DNA of 64,000 nucleotides from Rodentibacter mrazii (GTDB lineage Bacteria > Pseudomonadota > Gammaproteobacteria > Enterobacterales > Pasteurellaceae), in NCBI RefSeq assembly GCF_001998825.1, contig NZ_MLHG01000012.1, positions 37,439 through 101,438 on the forward strand. Direction: 5' to 3'. Under the pieces are notes generated by a model. It was not told the DNA's origin and searched no databases. It saw nothing but the letters and a program-made list of their open reading frames with translations. The position numbers were made by a program, and so were the translations under genes. How positions within the stretch are numbered: position 1 is the stretch's first letter; the number at the start of each line of letters is the position of its first letter. Of this stretch, positions 20,116-31,485 are shown piece after piece.

Positions 20116-20149
20116 GAAAGGCGTATTAATATGCGCCTTTCTTTTTTGA
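20116..20149 (+). terminator. Terminator-like hairpin overlapping the proposed nrfE start
   Basis: GAAAGGCG pairs perfectly with CGCCTTTC (8 base pairs, 10-base loop) and is followed by six T. It looks like the end of nrfABCD, yet the ATG at 20131 lies in its loop. Confidence 0.65.
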
Positions 20150-22089
20150 AACCCGATTTTTATCCACTGAAAAACAAATTTATTATGCTTCCAGAACTTG
20201 GTTTCCTTTCCCTTTTAATCGCAACTATCAGTGCGCTGTTTCTTGCATTGTTCCCACAAGTCGGTTTATTCAAAAAAAATCCCACTTTAATCAATTCTGC
20301 TTGGTGGTTAAGCTACATTTTCACTATAACAACTACGTTTTCTCTCGGTATTCTCGCTTATTCTTTCGCAATTGATGATTTCACCCTTGAATACGTGGCA
20401 GCCCATTCCAATTCCCAGCTCCCGACTTTTTTCAAAGTCGCAGCCACTTGGGGAGGACACGAAGGTTCTATGTTATTCTGGTTATTTTCATTGAGTTTAT
20501 GGCTTACTGCTTTTGCTTTTTTTAACCGAAAAAATGACCGCACTTTTTCCTCTCAAAGCTTATCTTTACTGGGGGTGATTTGTTTTGGCTTTGCCGTATT
20601 TATTTTGTTTTATTCCAATCCCTTCGGACGCATTTTCCCAGCCACAATAGAAGGGCGTGATCTCAACCCAATGTTGCAAGATATCGGATTAATTTTCCAT
20701 CCACCGTTGCTTTATGTCGGCTACGTGGGTTTTGCTGTGAATTTTGCCATAAGCCTAAGCGCGCTCATTCATCATCGATCCGTCCAACAAATCGCCGATA
20801 AAATGCGAAGTTGGGTCTTATTTTCATGGCTATTTTTAACCCTAGGTATCGTGCTAGGGGCATGGTGGGCATATTATGAACTAGGCTGGGGTGGCTGGTG
20901 GTTTTGGGATCCGGTGGAAAATGCCTCGCTGATGCCTTGGCTACTCGGACTTGCTTTACTACATAGCTTAGTCATTGCGGAAAAACAAGGCGTATTCCCT
21001 TATTGGACAACCTTATTTTCTCTCCTCACTTTTGCCTTCAGTGTACTCGGCACCTTTATTGTTCGCTCAGGAGCACTCACCTCCGTTCATGCTTTTGCTG
21101 TAGATAATACCCGTGGTTATGCATTACTACTCATCTTTTTTTTGCTCACCTTATTTGCTTTTGGGTTATTCGCACTACGCTCAAATACTCAACAAAGTGC
21201 GGTCAAATTTCAGCTTATTTCAAAAGCAGGAGGAATTTTATTACTCAATATTTTATTAACCATCGCCACGGTTTCCACCTTTTTAGGTACGTTCTACCCC
21301 ATGCTATTTCAAGCGATGGATTGGGGATCTATTTCTGTCGGCAGCCCCTATTTCAATAGCATTTTCTTACCCATTTTGACGGTCATGTTAATGGCTATGG
21401 TCGTTTCTCTCTCATTACGCTGGGTGAGGTTTGAGCAATCTTTTTTTATACGCCGTTTATTATTGATTATCCCTGCCGGAGGCATTGCCTTATTGATGAT
21501 TTGGCAACAAATTCATCATAATGAATCCCTCCGTTTCCATGGCTTCGCCTTCCTTTTATTAACCCTTGCCATCTGGCTTTTCTTTGCTACTTTATGGCAA
21601 AATTGGCGAAAAATCCGCCTTGCACAACTCGGTATGATTCTAGCCCATTGCGGTGTGGCAATGGCTACGATGGGGGCAGTGATGAGCAGTTATTTTGGTA
21701 GTGAAATCGGGGTTCGCCTTGCACCGCAACAAAGCCAAAAACTCGGGAAATACGAATTTCATTACCGCCAATTCTCTAATGAAATCGGTCCCAACTTCAC
21801 AGCAGAAGTAGCATTTTTTGATGTCACGGAAAAGGGTGAACCTTACGCCAATATCATACCGGAATGCCGTTATTATGACGTCCGCACCATGACGATGAGC
21901 GAAGTCGGTTTAAGTGGCGGATTTTGGGGTGATCTCTATATTGTGATGGGAGATTCTCTCGGAAAAGGGGAATTTACTTTCCGTCTGCATTACAAGCCGC
22001 TTATTCGTTGGCTTTGGGCAGGGGGAATTTTAATGGCATTAGGTGCCCTTTGTAGCACATTTGCTTTACGCCGAAAACAGGAAAAATGA
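20131..22089 (+). CDS. nrfE: Heme lyase CcmF/NrfE family protein
   Basis: A membrane subunit of the cytochrome c heme-attachment complex, likely specialised for the CWTCK heme of NrfA. The 652-residue protein has many membrane helices and the WWD signature [18 protein letters not shown], with the flanking heme-ligand histidines ([22 protein letters not shown]). The ATG at 20131 has a weak ribosome site but lies inside a terminator-like hairpin. The ATG at 20185 ([11 protein letters not shown]) matches the usual CcmF N-terminus and may be the true start. It overlaps the next gene by 4 bases. Confidence 0.9.
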   Translation: MRLSFLKPDFYPLKNKFIMLPELGFLSLLIATISALFLALFPQVGLFKKNPTLINSAWWLSYIFTITTTFSLGILAYSFAIDDFTLEYVAAHSNSQLPTFFKVAATWGGHEGSMLFWLFSLSLWLTAFAFFNRKNDRTFSSQSLSLLGVICFGFAVFILFYSNPFGRIFPATIEGRDLNPMLQDIGLIFHPPLLYVGYVGFAVNFAISLSALIHHRSVQQIADKMRSWVLFSWLFLTLGIVLGAWWAYYELGWGGWWFWDPVENASLMPWLLGLALLHSLVIAEKQGVFPYWTTLFSLLTFAFSVLGTFIVRSGALTSVHAFAVDNTRGYALLLIFFLLTLFAFGLFALRSNTQQSAVKFQLISKAGGILLLNILLTIATVSTFLGTFYPMLFQAMDWGSISVGSPYFNSIFLPILTVMLMAMVVSLSLRWVRFEQSFFIRRLLLIIPAGGIALLMIWQQIHHNESLRFHGFAFLLLTLAIWLFFATLWQNWRKIRLAQLGMILAHCGVAMATMGAVMSSYFGSEIGVRLAPQQSQKLGKYEFHYRQFSNEIGPNFTAEVAFFDVTEKGEPYANIIPECRYYDVRTMTMSEVGLSGGFWGDLYIVMGDSLGKGEFTFRLHYKPLIRWLWAGGILMALGALCSTFALRRKQEK

Positions 22090-22619
22090 TGAAGAAAAAA
22101 CTCCTTTTTTTTACACCGCTCTTGATGCTTTTAGGTGTATGTCTCCTATTAATTGCCGGGTTGAACCAAGATCCGAAAAAGATTGCTTCTGCACTAATAG
22201 ATAAACCCATACCGGAGTTTTATCAAGCAAATTTGCTTAATCCTTCGCAAACGATCAGTCCGAAAAATTTCCCAAAACAACCATTTTTATTGAATATTTG
22301 GGGCAGTTGGTGTGGCTACTGCAAAGAAGAACATCCGCTATTAATGGATATCGCCAAAACCACTCCGATCATCGGCATTGATTATAGGGATAATCCACAA
22401 AACGGGCGTGAAATGCTCAAAAGAATGGGAAATCCTTTCCTTTTGACCATCGATGACAGCCACGGTGAACTTGCAATGAAACTCGGTGTAGATGGCGCAC
22501 CGGAAACCTATTTAGTGGATGCTCACGGTATTATTCGTTATCGTCACTCAGGGCTACTTGATCGAGAAACCTGGAAAAATGTCTTTATTCCCAAAATTCA
22601 ACAATTAATGAAAAAATGA
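22086..22619 (+). CDS. dsbE: DsbE/CcmG-type thioredoxin
   Basis: A periplasmic membrane-anchored thiol reductant that keeps apocytochrome cysteines reduced for heme attachment. The 177-residue protein has one N-terminal membrane helix, then a thioredoxin fold with active site [13 protein letters not shown] and the cis-proline region [11 protein letters not shown]. It overlaps genes on both sides, within a heme-lyase operon. Confidence 0.93.
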   Translation: MMKKKLLFFTPLLMLLGVCLLLIAGLNQDPKKIASALIDKPIPEFYQANLLNPSQTISPKNFPKQPFLLNIWGSWCGYCKEEHPLLMDIAKTTPIIGIDYRDNPQNGREMLKRMGNPFLLTIDDSHGELAMKLGVDGAPETYLVDAHGIIRYRHSGLLDRETWKNVFIPKIQQLMKK

Positions 22620-23671
22620 GAACCTTTTTAACCGCACTTTTATTCGCCTTTAGCTTATTTGTACAAGCGGAAATGGTGGATACTTACCAATTCAAAAGCT
22701 CGGCGGATCGCACCCGTGCCGTAGAATTGGCAAAATCGCTACGTTGCCCTCAGTGTCAAAATCAAAACTTGGTGGAATCCAATTCTCCCATTGCCTATGA
22801 CCTACGCATTGAAGTGTATAATATGGTGAATGAAGGCAAAACCAATCAGCAAATAATTGATACAATGACGGCACGTTTCGGTGATTTCGTGAATTATAAG
22901 CCGCCTTTTCAATGGAATACCGCATTATTATGGCTATTACCCATTGGGTTACTCATTTTAGCCGCCGGATTAGTTTGGCATTCTCACCAAAAAACACCTC
23001 AGCTCAAGGATAACGCCTCCCTTTCCACATTCAACGATCTCGAGCAAAACGAGCCATGCACGCGTTCTTCCCAAAAGAGCAATGGAAAAATCGCTCTAAG
23101 TATTTTTGCGTTACTCATTGCCATTCCGCTTGGCTATTATTTATCCCTTGACCGTTTTTCACGCCTACAAGAAGGTGAGCAAGCGATGATTTCCCAACAT
23201 AACAAGCAAATTGAAATGGCAGACTTCCACAAAAAAGAAGATGTAATTACGAAAATTCAGGATAAATTGCGGGCTGATCCGAACAATGTAGAAGCGTGGA
23301 TTCAGTTAGGTGAGGCTTATGTGCAAAACAATGAATTTACTCATGCCCTCATCGCCTATACAAACGCAGAAAAATTAGTAGGCGCTAAACCGAATATTTT
23401 AGGTTTAAAAGCAACCGCACTTTATTATCAAGCGGGGCAACAACTTACCCCAGAAGTCCAACAACTTTTGAACCAGGCCCTCACACAAGATCCCAAAGAA
23501 ATTTCTAGCATCTCTTTGCTGACAACCCTTGCCCTTGAAGCACGCAACTATGCACAGGCAAAAGATTATTTACAGCAATTATTAGATAGCGGCAATGCCG
23601 CCGTTGATCGCCGTATGGTGATTCAACGAATGAAAATGTTAGAATTTTTAGATCGAGGGCAAACACAGTGA
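22616..23671 (+). CDS. nrfF: NrfF/CcmH-type heme lyase subunit fused to NrfG-type TPR domain
   Basis: A 351-residue protein. The first about 130 residues have a signal peptide, the CcmH/NrfF redox motif [11 protein letters not shown], and a membrane helix ([18 protein letters not shown]). A second membrane helix near residue 160-180 is followed by TPR repeats ([19 protein letters not shown]) that bind apocytochrome, as in NrfG or CcmI. In E. coli nrfF and nrfG are separate; the fused form is ccmH-like. An uptake-signal core lies near 22632. Confidence 0.88.
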   Translation: MRTFLTALLFAFSLFVQAEMVDTYQFKSSADRTRAVELAKSLRCPQCQNQNLVESNSPIAYDLRIEVYNMVNEGKTNQQIIDTMTARFGDFVNYKPPFQWNTALLWLLPIGLLILAAGLVWHSHQKTPQLKDNASLSTFNDLEQNEPCTRSSQKSNGKIALSIFALLIAIPLGYYLSLDRFSRLQEGEQAMISQHNKQIEMADFHKKEDVITKIQDKLRADPNNVEAWIQLGEAYVQNNEFTHALIAYTNAEKLVGAKPNILGLKATALYYQAGQQLTPEVQQLLNQALTQDPKEISSISLLTTLALEARNYAQAKDYLQQLLDSGNAAVDRRMVIQRMKMLEFLDRGQTQ

Positions 23672-24876
23672 AGCATTATTCCGAAACCCTCATTATCGGT
23701 GCGGGTGCCGCAGGTTTATTTTGTGCGGCACAATTAGGAAAATTAGGCAAAGAAGTCACTATACTGGATAACGGTAAAAAAATCGGGCGAAAAATCTTAA
23801 TGTCCGGCGGTGGTTTTTGCAATTTTACCAATCTTGATGTCACCCCTGCCCACTATCTCTCGCAAAATCCTCATTTTGTCAAATCAGCCCTTGCACGTTA
23901 TACCAACTGGGATTTTATTTCGCTCGTGGCTGAATATGGCATTGCCTATCACGAAAAAGAACTCGGACAACTTTTTTGTGATGAAGGGGCGGAAAAAATC
24001 GTAGAAATGTTGGCAATAGAATGTAAAAAATACCAAGTAAAGATACACTTACGCAGTGAAATATCACAAGTGGAACGCATTGAAAATGATGAAAAAGTAC
24101 ACTTTAGCGTAACCGCAAACGCGATGCAATGGCAGTGTAAAAATTTGGTGATTGCCACTGGTGGTCTTTCTATGCCGGGGCTTGGTGCAACACCTTTCGG
24201 TTACCAAATCGCTGAACAATTTGATATTCCGGTCATTCCACCGAGGGCTAGCCTTGTTCCCTTTACTTATCATGAAACCGATAAGTTTTTGACCGCACTT
24301 TCAGGCATTAGCCTACCCGTTACCATCACCGCAAAATGCGGAAAATCTTTTCACAATCAGCTGCTTTTCACTCATCGTGGTATTTCCGGCCCTGCCGTAT
24401 TGCAAATTTCCAATTATTGGAAACCGAATGAAAGCGTGGAAATTGATTTGTTACCAACGCATAATTTGGAAGATGAAATCCAGCAAATGAAACAACACTC
24501 GCCAAAACTGATGTTAAAAACCGTGCTGACACGTTTACTTCCCAAAAAATTAGTAGAACGTTGGATCGAACAAGGTTTTATTCAAGATGAAGTGATTGCT
24601 AGCCTCAGTAAAGTGCGGCTAAAAAATCTGTTGGATTTGGTTCATCATTGGCAATTTACCCCCAATGGAACGGAAGGTTATCGCACGGCAGAAGTGACCA
24701 TGGGCGGTGTCGATACCCACCATATTTCCTCCAAAACGATGGAAAGTCAGCAAGTGAAAGGCTTATATTTTATCGGCGAAGTACTAGATGTTGTCGGCTG
24801 GCTCGGCGGTTACAATTTCCAATGGGCGTGGAGCTCCGCTTATGCTTGTGCTTCTGGAATAAGGGAAAAAATGTAG
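23668..24876 (+). CDS. HI0933-family NAD(P)/FAD-dependent oxidoreductase
   Basis: A 402-residue flavoprotein of the BaiN/YhiN/HI0933 family whose substrate is unknown. The N-terminus has the FAD-binding motif LIIGAGAAGLFCA. Family hallmarks include KIGRKILMSGGGFCNFTN, ATGGLSMPGLGATPFGYQIA split around the middle, TAEVTMGGVDT and GLYFIGEVLDVVGWLGGYN. It overlaps the preceding gene by 4 bases. Its TAG stop is provided by a palindromic repeat. Confidence 0.9.
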   Translation: MKHYSETLIIGAGAAGLFCAAQLGKLGKEVTILDNGKKIGRKILMSGGGFCNFTNLDVTPAHYLSQNPHFVKSALARYTNWDFISLVAEYGIAYHEKELGQLFCDEGAEKIVEMLAIECKKYQVKIHLRSEISQVERIENDEKVHFSVTANAMQWQCKNLVIATGGLSMPGLGATPFGYQIAEQFDIPVIPPRASLVPFTYHETDKFLTALSGISLPVTITAKCGKSFHNQLLFTHRGISGPAVLQISNYWKPNESVEIDLLPTHNLEDEIQQMKQHSPKLMLKTVLTRLLPKKLVERWIEQGFIQDEVIASLSKVRLKNLLDLVHHWQFTPNGTEGYRTAEVTMGGVDTHHISSKTMESQQVKGLYFIGEVLDVVGWLGGYNFQWAWSSAYACASGIREKM

Positions 24877-24900
24877 GGACACACGCAGTGTGTCCCTACA
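24872..24900. repeat. Palindromic dispersed repeat, copy 2
   Basis: A perfect 29-base palindrome with 13-base arms (TGTAGGGACACAC and its complement) and loop GCA. It begins inside the last codons of the HI0933-family gene and supplies the TAG at 24874-24876. The other long copy at 52487-52515 has the same arms and a different loop. Confidence 0.9.
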
Positions 24901-24984
24901 AATAACGCCTAAATCGTGTTTCAGTCACTGCGACATAATACCGGCTTTCTACCTCATAAAACTTACGGAAAAAAAGCCGCACTT

Positions 24985-25893
24985 TTATTCATCCATATAG
25001 CCCAAACTGCGTAATGCACGCTCATCATCCGCCCAGCCTGATTTCACTTTCACCCATAATTCAAGATGAACTTTGTTATCAAATAAGCGTTCCATATCCG
25101 CACGGGCTTCCATACCGATGGTTTTGATTTTTTGTCCTCGAGCACCAATGACCATTTTCTTTTGTCCTTCACGTTCCACCAAAATCAATCCGTTAATTTC
25201 ATAAGTACCACGTTCATTCACTTTAAATTGTTCAATTTCAACGGTCACCGAATAAGGCAATTCTTCACCGGTAAAACGCATCAATTTTTCACGGATAATT
25301 TCTGATGCCATAAAACGTTGCGAGCGGTCTGTCACATAATCCTCAGGAAAATGATGTACCCCTTCACGCAAAGCTGAACGTACAATTCTTTCCAGTTCAT
25401 GAACATTATTGCCACGTTGGGCTGAAATCGGCACGATATGGGCGAAATCAAATTTTCCGCTTAATTCAGTGATAAACGGCAATAAATCATCTTTATTTTT
25501 GATGTTGTCCACTTTGTTAATCGCCAATACTACCGGCGCTTTCGCGTTGCGAAGTTTGTTTAGCACCATTTCATCATCGGCATTCCAATGGGTTCCGTCC
25601 ACCACAAAAATGATAAGATCCACATCGCCAATAGCACTACTTGCCGCACGGTTCATTAAACGGTTAATGGCACGTTTTTCTTCAATGTGTAACCCCGGAG
25701 TATCCACATAAATTTCTTGGTAAGCCCCTTCGGTTTTGATCCCAACAATACGGTGGCGGGTGGTCTGTGCTTTGCGTGATGTAATTGAGATTTTTTGCCC
25801 TAAAATTTTGTTCAAGAGCGTTGATTTCCCCACATTCGGGCGACCTACAATGGCGATAAAGCCACAATAAGTTTTGTCAAATTGTTCTGTCAT
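24985..25893 (-). CDS. era: GTPase Era
   Basis: An essential GTPase for 16S rRNA maturation and 30S assembly. The 302-residue protein has the G1 motif [12 protein letters not shown], switch region TTRHRIVG, G3 DTPG, G4 NKVD, and a C-terminal KH domain with [13 protein letters not shown]. It overlaps rnc by 4 bases, as in most gammaproteobacteria. Confidence 0.97.
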   Translation of the reverse strand: MTEQFDKTYCGFIAIVGRPNVGKSTLLNKILGQKISITSRKAQTTRHRIVGIKTEGAYQEIYVDTPGLHIEEKRAINRLMNRAASSAIGDVDLIIFVVDGTHWNADDEMVLNKLRNAKAPVVLAINKVDNIKNKDDLLPFITELSGKFDFAHIVPISAQRGNNVHELERIVRSALREGVHHFPEDYVTDRSQRFMASEIIREKLMRFTGEELPYSVTVEIEQFKVNERGTYEINGLILVEREGQKKMVIGARGQKIKTIGMEARADMERLFDNKVHLELWVKVKSGWADDERALRSLGYMDE

Positions 25894-26573
25894 TTGATGT
25901 CCAGTTCTTTTAAAATTTTTTCTGCTGCAGCCTGTTCTGCTTTACGGCGACTTGATCCTTTCCCCACAAAAGTGCGGTCAATTTTATCCACATTTTTCAC
26001 TTTGCATTCAACGGTGAAAGTCTGGCAATGGGGTTCACCTTGAATATTCACGACTTTATAACTTGGTAATACCAGCCCTTTACCTTGTAAATACTCTTGT
26101 AAGCGGGTTTTCGCATCTTTTTGATTATCACCCGGTTTAATTTCTGCCAACAAGGATTGATACCAAGTTCGGATCACTTGCGTTGTGAGCATAATACCTT
26201 GATCCAACGACATTGCGCCAATAATAGCTTCCACACAGTCCGCAAGAATTGATTCACGGCGAAAACCACCGCTCTTTAACTCACCTGAACCAAGAGACAT
26301 ATATTCTCCCAGTTCAAACTGACGTGCTAACACCGCTAATGTTTTTTCTCTCACTAAAGTCGCCCGCATACGACTCAGTTCACCTTCGTTACAATGAGGG
26401 AATTGATGATACAAGGCTTCGGCAATCGTGAAATTGAGGATAGAATCGCCCAGAAATTCTAGGCGTTCATTATGTTTTGTGGCAGCACTTCGGTGGGTGA
26501 GTGCTAATTTTAAGAGCGAAATATCCCTAAATTGATAACCGATTTTTCGCTCTAATCTCTCTAAATGATTCAT
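25890..26573 (-). CDS. rnc: Ribonuclease III
   Basis: A double-strand RNA endonuclease for rRNA and mRNA processing. The 227-residue protein has the catalytic signature [18 protein letters not shown] and the second acidic site DCVEAIIGA, then a C-terminal dsRNA-binding domain ([14 protein letters not shown] to [14 protein letters not shown]). It overlaps era and begins 1 base after the lepB stop. Confidence 0.97.
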   Translation of the reverse strand: MNHLERLERKIGYQFRDISLLKLALTHRSAATKHNERLEFLGDSILNFTIAEALYHQFPHCNEGELSRMRATLVREKTLAVLARQFELGEYMSLGSGELKSGGFRRESILADCVEAIIGAMSLDQGIMLTTQVIRTWYQSLLAEIKPGDNQKDAKTRLQEYLQGKGLVLPSYKVVNIQGEPHCQTFTVECKVKNVDKIDRTFVGKGSSRRKAEQAAAEKILKELDIK

Positions 26574-26574
26574 T

Positions 26575-27624
26575 TTATTTAATTGCTGTAAAGAAACGTT
26601 CGAAACGTAAGCCTGTCGGCCATTCGTTTGGTTCTTTTTCTAAGCTCATCCAAATATAAGTGGCTTTACCGACGATATTTTTTTCCGGCACAAATCCCCA
26701 AAAACGGCTGTCATCACTGTGATCACGATTATCTCCCATAACAAAGTACTGTCCTTCCGGCACCACCCACTCCGCCGTTGGATTACCTTCTTGTGGGAAA
26801 AATTCCGGTCCAGCATAACGGCGATACGGGCTAATTAACACGTTATGTATTACATCGCCTTTTTCAGTCAACTCCAATTCATTCGGAAATGCCGGATTCG
26901 TTGGATTTTGGCTATATTCAAACGTTTTGGTTTCACAATTTACATCGCAAGGCTTGCCTTCTTTACTGTACACAATTTGCAATGTTTTTTGCTCCATATC
27001 GAAAATAACACGATCTCCGCCTTGCCCGACAATACGTTTTATGTAATCCACACCGGACATATTATTTTTTGAGGTTAACGCTAAATTTTCCGCATAGGCT
27101 GCTCGGGTTGCGCCCAATCCGGTACGAAGTAAAGCTTGTTCCGGTGCTTTAAATACGATGACATCACCACGTTGCGGCTTATCACCCGCAACAATCGTAT
27201 TTTGAAAAATAGGATCTTTGATGCCATAAGCATATTTATTCACCACCAAAAAATCGCCTACACGCAATGTTGACTCCATTGAACCGGAAGGGATTTGGAA
27301 AGGTTCAAATAAAAACGAACGGACAAAGAACACCACAGCAAGCACAGGAAATAATGAAGACAAAAACTCCGAACCTTCCGAAATAGGTTCGATTTTTGCT
27401 TTTTCTTCATCCGTTAATGCCTGACCGGAACGCTGCTCGGCACGAGCTATTTTACGTTGGCGTTTCGGCATAACAACAAAGCGATGATAACACCATAATA
27501 CGCCTGAAACCGTTGTCAAAATCAACAATAAAATGCTAAAAGTATTGGGTAATTGGAAATAATCCAACGCTTTCCAAATACCAAAGCCTACGGCTAAAAA
27601 AATCACGAAAAATAAATTAGACAT
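26575..27624 (-). CDS. lepB: Signal peptidase I
   Basis: Cleaves signal peptides at the outer face of the inner membrane. The 349-residue protein has an N-terminal membrane anchor, the catalytic serine in [16 protein letters not shown], the catalytic lysine in [13 protein letters not shown], and the box [18 protein letters not shown]. It lies 8 bases after lepA and directly before rnc. Confidence 0.97.
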   Translation of the reverse strand: MSNLFFVIFLAVGFGIWKALDYFQLPNTFSILLLILTTVSGVLWCYHRFVVMPKRQRKIARAEQRSGQALTDEEKAKIEPISEGSEFLSSLFPVLAVVFFVRSFLFEPFQIPSGSMESTLRVGDFLVVNKYAYGIKDPIFQNTIVAGDKPQRGDVIVFKAPEQALLRTGLGATRAAYAENLALTSKNNMSGVDYIKRIVGQGGDRVIFDMEQKTLQIVYSKEGKPCDVNCETKTFEYSQNPTNPAFPNELELTEKGDVIHNVLISPYRRYAGPEFFPQEGNPTAEWVVPEGQYFVMGDNRDHSDDSRFWGFVPEKNIVGKATYIWMSLEKEPNEWPTGLRFERFFTAIK

Positions 27625-27632
27625 ACTGTTCC

Positions 27633-29429
27633 TTATTTATCCTTACCTACATGTAAAATCGCAAGAAACGCCTCTTGTGGTACTTCCACATTTCCAAGGG
27701 ATTTCATTCGTTTTTTACCTTCTTTTTGTTTCTGTAAAAGTTTTTTCTTACGGCTCACATCACCACCATAACATTTTGCCAAAACGTTTTTACGCAATTG
27801 TTTCACCGTTGAACGTGCAATAATGTGATTACCAATCGCCGCTTGAATCGCAATATCAAATTGCTGACGAGGGATCAATTCACGCATTTTCTCCACCAGT
27901 TCACGCCCGCGATACTGTGCGTTATCTTTATGCACAATTAAGGCTAAGGCATCCACACGTTCACTGTTAATCATAATATCCACACGCACCATATCCGCCG
28001 CTTGGAAACGTTTAAAACCGTAATCTAAGGAAGCATAACCGCGTGAGGTGGATTTTAAACGGTCGAAGAAATCCAGCACTACTTCACCCATTGGAATTTC
28101 GTAAGTCAAAGCAATTTGATTACCGTGATACACCATATTAGTTTGCACTCCACGTTTTTCCACACAGAGCGTAATCACATTTCCGAGGTATTCTTGCGGC
28201 ACGAGCATATTACACTCCGCAATAGGTTCACGAATTTCGGAAATATTATTAAGCGGTGGCAATTTCGCCGGGCTATCTACATAAACGACTTCACCGTTTG
28301 TCATTTGCACTTCATAAATTACTGTCGGAGCTGTTGTGATCAGATCTAAATCGTATTCCCGCTCTAAACGTTCTTGAATAATCTCCATATGGAGTAGTCC
28401 CAAGAAACCACAACGGAAACCAAAACCCAGTGCCGTTGAATTTTCCGGTTCATAGAATAATGAGGCATCATTGAGGCTTAATTTACCCAAGGCATCACGA
28501 AAGGCTTCATAATCATCCGAGCTGACAGGGAATAACCCCGCATAAACTTGTGGCTTCACTTTCTTAAAGCCCGATAAAACCTCGCTTGCCGGATGATGTT
28601 GATAGGTTAAGGTATCGCCCACCGGCGCGCCTAAAATATCTTTAATGGCACAAACCACCCAGCCCACTTCACCGCAATTCAATACCGTGGTATCCACTTG
28701 TTTTGGCGTGAAAATACCAAGGCGATCCACATTATAAGCCTGTCCTGTGGACATCACTTTAATTTTATCGCCTTTGCGTAGCGTGCCGTTTTTAATCCTC
28801 ACAAGGGAAACTACGCCCAGATAATTATCAAACCAAGAATCAATGATTAAGGCTTGTAATGGTGCGTCAGGATCGCCTTCCGGTGCAGGAATTTTCGCCA
28901 CAATTTCTTCTAATACATCTTCAATGCCTTGTCCGGTTTTCGCCGAGCAACGCACGGCTTCCATCGCATCAATGCCCACAATATCTTCAATTTCTTCTGC
29001 CACACGTTCAGGATCTGCCGCAGGTAGGTCAATTTTGTTTAAAATAGGCACCACCTCGAGATCCATTTCAATTGCCGTGTAACAGTTGGCAAGGGTTTGC
29101 GCCTCAACACCTTGACCGGCATCCACCACTAATAATGCCCCTTCGCAGGCTGCCAAAGAACGTGATACTTCATAGGAAAAATCCACGTGTCCCGGCGTAT
29201 CAATAAAGTTTAATTGATAGGTTTCGCCATTTTTAGCCTTGTAATTTAACGTTACACTCTGTGCTTTAATAGTGATGCCACGCTCACGTTCAAGATCCAT
29301 TGAATCCAATACCTGTGCTTCCATTTCACGATCGGAAAGCCCACCACAAGTTTGAATCAAACGGTCGGAAAGAGTGGATTTACCATGGTCAATATGGGCA
29401 ATAATAGAAAAGTTACGAATATTCTTCAT
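27633..29429 (-). CDS. lepA: Elongation factor 4 (LepA)
   Basis: A ribosome-associated translational GTPase. The start at 29429 ([19 protein letters not shown]) gives 598 residues, the family length; an ATG 27 bases upstream is less likely. Motifs include the G1 [17 protein letters not shown] and NKIDLP, with the specific C-terminal domain ending in [18 protein letters not shown]. It heads the lepA-lepB-rnc-era series. Confidence 0.97.
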   Translation of the reverse strand: MKNIRNFSIIAHIDHGKSTLSDRLIQTCGGLSDREMEAQVLDSMDLERERGITIKAQSVTLNYKAKNGETYQLNFIDTPGHVDFSYEVSRSLAACEGALLVVDAGQGVEAQTLANCYTAIEMDLEVVPILNKIDLPAADPERVAEEIEDIVGIDAMEAVRCSAKTGQGIEDVLEEIVAKIPAPEGDPDAPLQALIIDSWFDNYLGVVSLVRIKNGTLRKGDKIKVMSTGQAYNVDRLGIFTPKQVDTTVLNCGEVGWVVCAIKDILGAPVGDTLTYQHHPASEVLSGFKKVKPQVYAGLFPVSSDDYEAFRDALGKLSLNDASLFYEPENSTALGFGFRCGFLGLLHMEIIQERLEREYDLDLITTAPTVIYEVQMTNGEVVYVDSPAKLPPLNNISEIREPIAECNMLVPQEYLGNVITLCVEKRGVQTNMVYHGNQIALTYEIPMGEVVLDFFDRLKSTSRGYASLDYGFKRFQAADMVRVDIMINSERVDALALIVHKDNAQYRGRELVEKMRELIPRQQFDIAIQAAIGNHIIARSTVKQLRKNVLAKCYGGDVSRKKKLLQKQKEGKKRMKSLGNVEVPQEAFLAILHVGKDK

Positions 29430-29549
29430 AAATGTGTTGGTTTTCTCAAAAATCATTAAATTTAACTGGCGGATTGTACCTGAAAAGCATAAAAATCGCT
29501 AGGAAAGAAAGGAAAGTGCGGTGGATTTTTTCTGAGTTTTAGAAAAACA

Positions 29550-29582
29550 AAACCCCGATAAAATCGGGGTTTCTCTCATTCA
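29550..29582 (-). terminator. Intrinsic terminator after grcA
   Basis: AAACCCCGAT pairs with ATCGGGGTTT around a 3-base loop. On the minus strand it is followed by a T-rich run, directly downstream of grcA. Confidence 0.85.
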
Positions 29583-29590
29583 ATCTGAAA

Positions 29591-29974
29591 TTATAAACTT
29601 TCAGTGAAAGTACGAGTGATCACATCACGTTGTTGTTCCGGAGTTAAAGAATTGAAACGCACGGCATAACCTGAAACACGGATAGTTAATTGTGGATATT
29701 TATCCGGGTTGTTTACCGCATCTTCTAAGGTTTCACGACGTAATACGTTCACGTTTAAATGTTGACCGCCTTCCACTTTTACAGTTGGTGCGACATTTAC
29801 CGGTAATTCACGATATTCGATTTGACCCAGTTCGCTCACTGCAACAACCTGATCTTCCTCGAATCCACCTTTTGCACATAAGCAACGTGCTTCGTTGGTA
29901 TCGCTGTCTAGTAACCAGAATGAATTAAGTAAATTGTCATTCGCTGCTTGGGTAATTTGAATACCTTTAATCAT
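29591..29974 (-). CDS. grcA: Autonomous glycyl radical cofactor GrcA
   Basis: A 127-residue protein that replaces the damaged C-terminal part of pyruvate formate-lyase under oxidative stress. The glycyl radical site is in [12 protein letters not shown] near the C-terminus. A TTGATTAAGAACCA sequence at 30053-30066 resembles an FNR site (8 of 10 defined bases) and a TAAAAT -10 lies near 30019-30024 on the minus strand. Anaerobic control is known for E. coli grcA; here it is inference. Confidence 0.95.
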   Translation of the reverse strand: MIKGIQITQAANDNLLNSFWLLDSDTNEARCLCAKGGFEEDQVVAVSELGQIEYRELPVNVAPTVKVEGGQHLNVNVLRRETLEDAVNNPDKYPQLTIRVSGYAVRFNSLTPEQQRDVITRTFTESL

Positions 29975-30220
29975 AATAGACTCCTAATTTGTATGGGGAT
30001 AATCATAAAACTGCTCAGATTTTATCAAAAAATTTTAATACTTCAAATTCTTTTGATTAAGAACCAGCCTCTTTTTACAAGTTTTTAGCTGAATGAAAAA
30101 ATTCTCTTGCAATGAAACCTATTTCTAAACTTCAATTAACATTTAATCAATAAATTAACTCATTCCATAGATTGGAACTTGGTTTATAATACTACAACTC
30201 AACTTGAAGAGGATTTGATG

Positions 30221-30880
30221 ATGAAAACATGGACAGATGTGATCGGCAAAGAAAAAGAGCAGCCTTATTTTCAACACACATTAAAACAAGTTCACCTTGC
30301 CAGACAAAGTGGGAAAACTATTTATCCTCCGCAAGAAGAGGTTTTTAATGCCTTTAAATACACGGCGTTTGAAGATGTCAAAGTGGTGATTTTAGGGCAA
30401 GATCCTTATCATGGACCAAACCAAGCACACGGTCTCGCCTTTTCAGTGAAACCTGAAGTCGCTATTCCTCCGTCCTTATTAAATATTTACAAAGAATTAA
30501 GTCAAGATATTCCGGGCTTTCAAATGCCAAGTAATGGCTATTTAGTGAAGTGGGCAGAACAAGGTGTGTTATTACTCAATACTGTTTTGACTGTTGAACG
30601 GGGATTAGCCCACTCGCATGCCAATTTAGGTTGGGAAACTTTTACTGACCGTGTCATCGCCGCACTCAATGAACAGCGTGAAAATTTAGTTTTTTTGCTC
30701 TGGGGAAGCTATGCTCAGAAAAAAGGCAGTATGATTGACCGATCCCGCCACTGTGTTTTAACCGCTCCCCACCCCTCTCCTCTTTCGGCACATCGAGGAT
30801 TTTTCGGCTGCAAACATTTTTCCAAAACAAATGCTTATCTTAAAGAAAACGGAATGAAGGAAATTGACTGGCAAGTTTAA
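30221..30880 (+). CDS. ung: Uracil-DNA glycosylase
   Basis: Removes uracil from DNA. The 219-residue protein has the water-activating loop [20 protein letters not shown], the LLLNTVLTV region, and the DNA-intercalation loop [11 protein letters not shown]. The ATG at 30221 with AAGAGG 8 bases upstream fits the family N-terminus MKTWTDVIG. It is the only plus-strand gene between era and rppH. Confidence 0.97.
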   Translation: MKTWTDVIGKEKEQPYFQHTLKQVHLARQSGKTIYPPQEEVFNAFKYTAFEDVKVVILGQDPYHGPNQAHGLAFSVKPEVAIPPSLLNIYKELSQDIPGFQMPSNGYLVKWAEQGVLLLNTVLTVERGLAHSHANLGWETFTDRVIAALNEQRENLVFLLWGSYAQKKGSMIDRSRHCVLTAPHPSPLSAHRGFFGCKHFSKTNAYLKENGMKEIDWQV

Positions 30881-30981
30881 AGTGCGGTCAGTTTTAAGAG
30901 TGTTTTTTGTATTATCTCATAGAGACATTCAGTGGTTAGCTAAGTTAATTCAAAAATATTTACAATAAGTAAAGCCTACAC

Positions 30982-31476
30982 TTAGAATATTGCATTTACC
31001 TTTTCTAACCTCTTTTCCGCCCGTCTTTTACGGAAAAAAGCACTTAATTTTTCACCGCACTCTTGTGCCAATACGCCACCGGTGATTTCGACCGTATGAT
31101 TCATTTGATAATCATCAAAAAAGTGAAAACGGGAACCTACCGCACCGGTTTTATAATCTCGAGCACCAAACACCAAACGCTGAATTCGACTGTGTAAAAT
31201 CGCACCGGCACACATAGTACAGGGTTCGAGTGTGACATAAAGGGTGGTATTCAGTAGGCGATAATTTTGTACCTTTTTTGCCGCGTTGCGTAATGCCACA
31301 ATTTCGGCGTGAGCGGTCGGGTCGTTTTCAATAATGGAAAGATTCCAACCTTCCCCAAGGATATTCCCCTCGCTGTCGACCAAGACAGCGCCTACGGGAA
31401 TTTCACCTAAGGATTCGGCTTTATCCGCCAAGCTCAAAGCATGGCGCATAAATTTCTCATCAAAATCCGACCGCAC
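30982..31476 (-). CDS. tadA: tRNA adenosine(34) deaminase TadA
   Basis: Converts A34 to inosine in tRNA-Arg(ACG). The 164-residue protein has the zinc and catalytic motif HAEIVAL and PCTMCAGAI. The best start is GTG at 31476, with TAAGG 8 bases upstream. This GTG lies inside an uptake-signal sequence (AAAAGTGCGGTCGG), so the signal encodes the first residues. An ATG at 31449 (MRHALSLA) is the alternative. It begins 9 bases after the thyA stop. Confidence 0.93.
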   Translation of the reverse strand: MRSDFDEKFMRHALSLADKAESLGEIPVGAVLVDSEGNILGEGWNLSIIENDPTAHAEIVALRNAAKKVQNYRLLNTTLYVTLEPCTMCAGAILHSRIQRLVFGARDYKTGAVGSRFHFFDDYQMNHTVEITGGVLAQECGEKLSAFFRKRRAEKRLEKVNAIF

Positions 31477-31485
31477 TTTTTTGCC

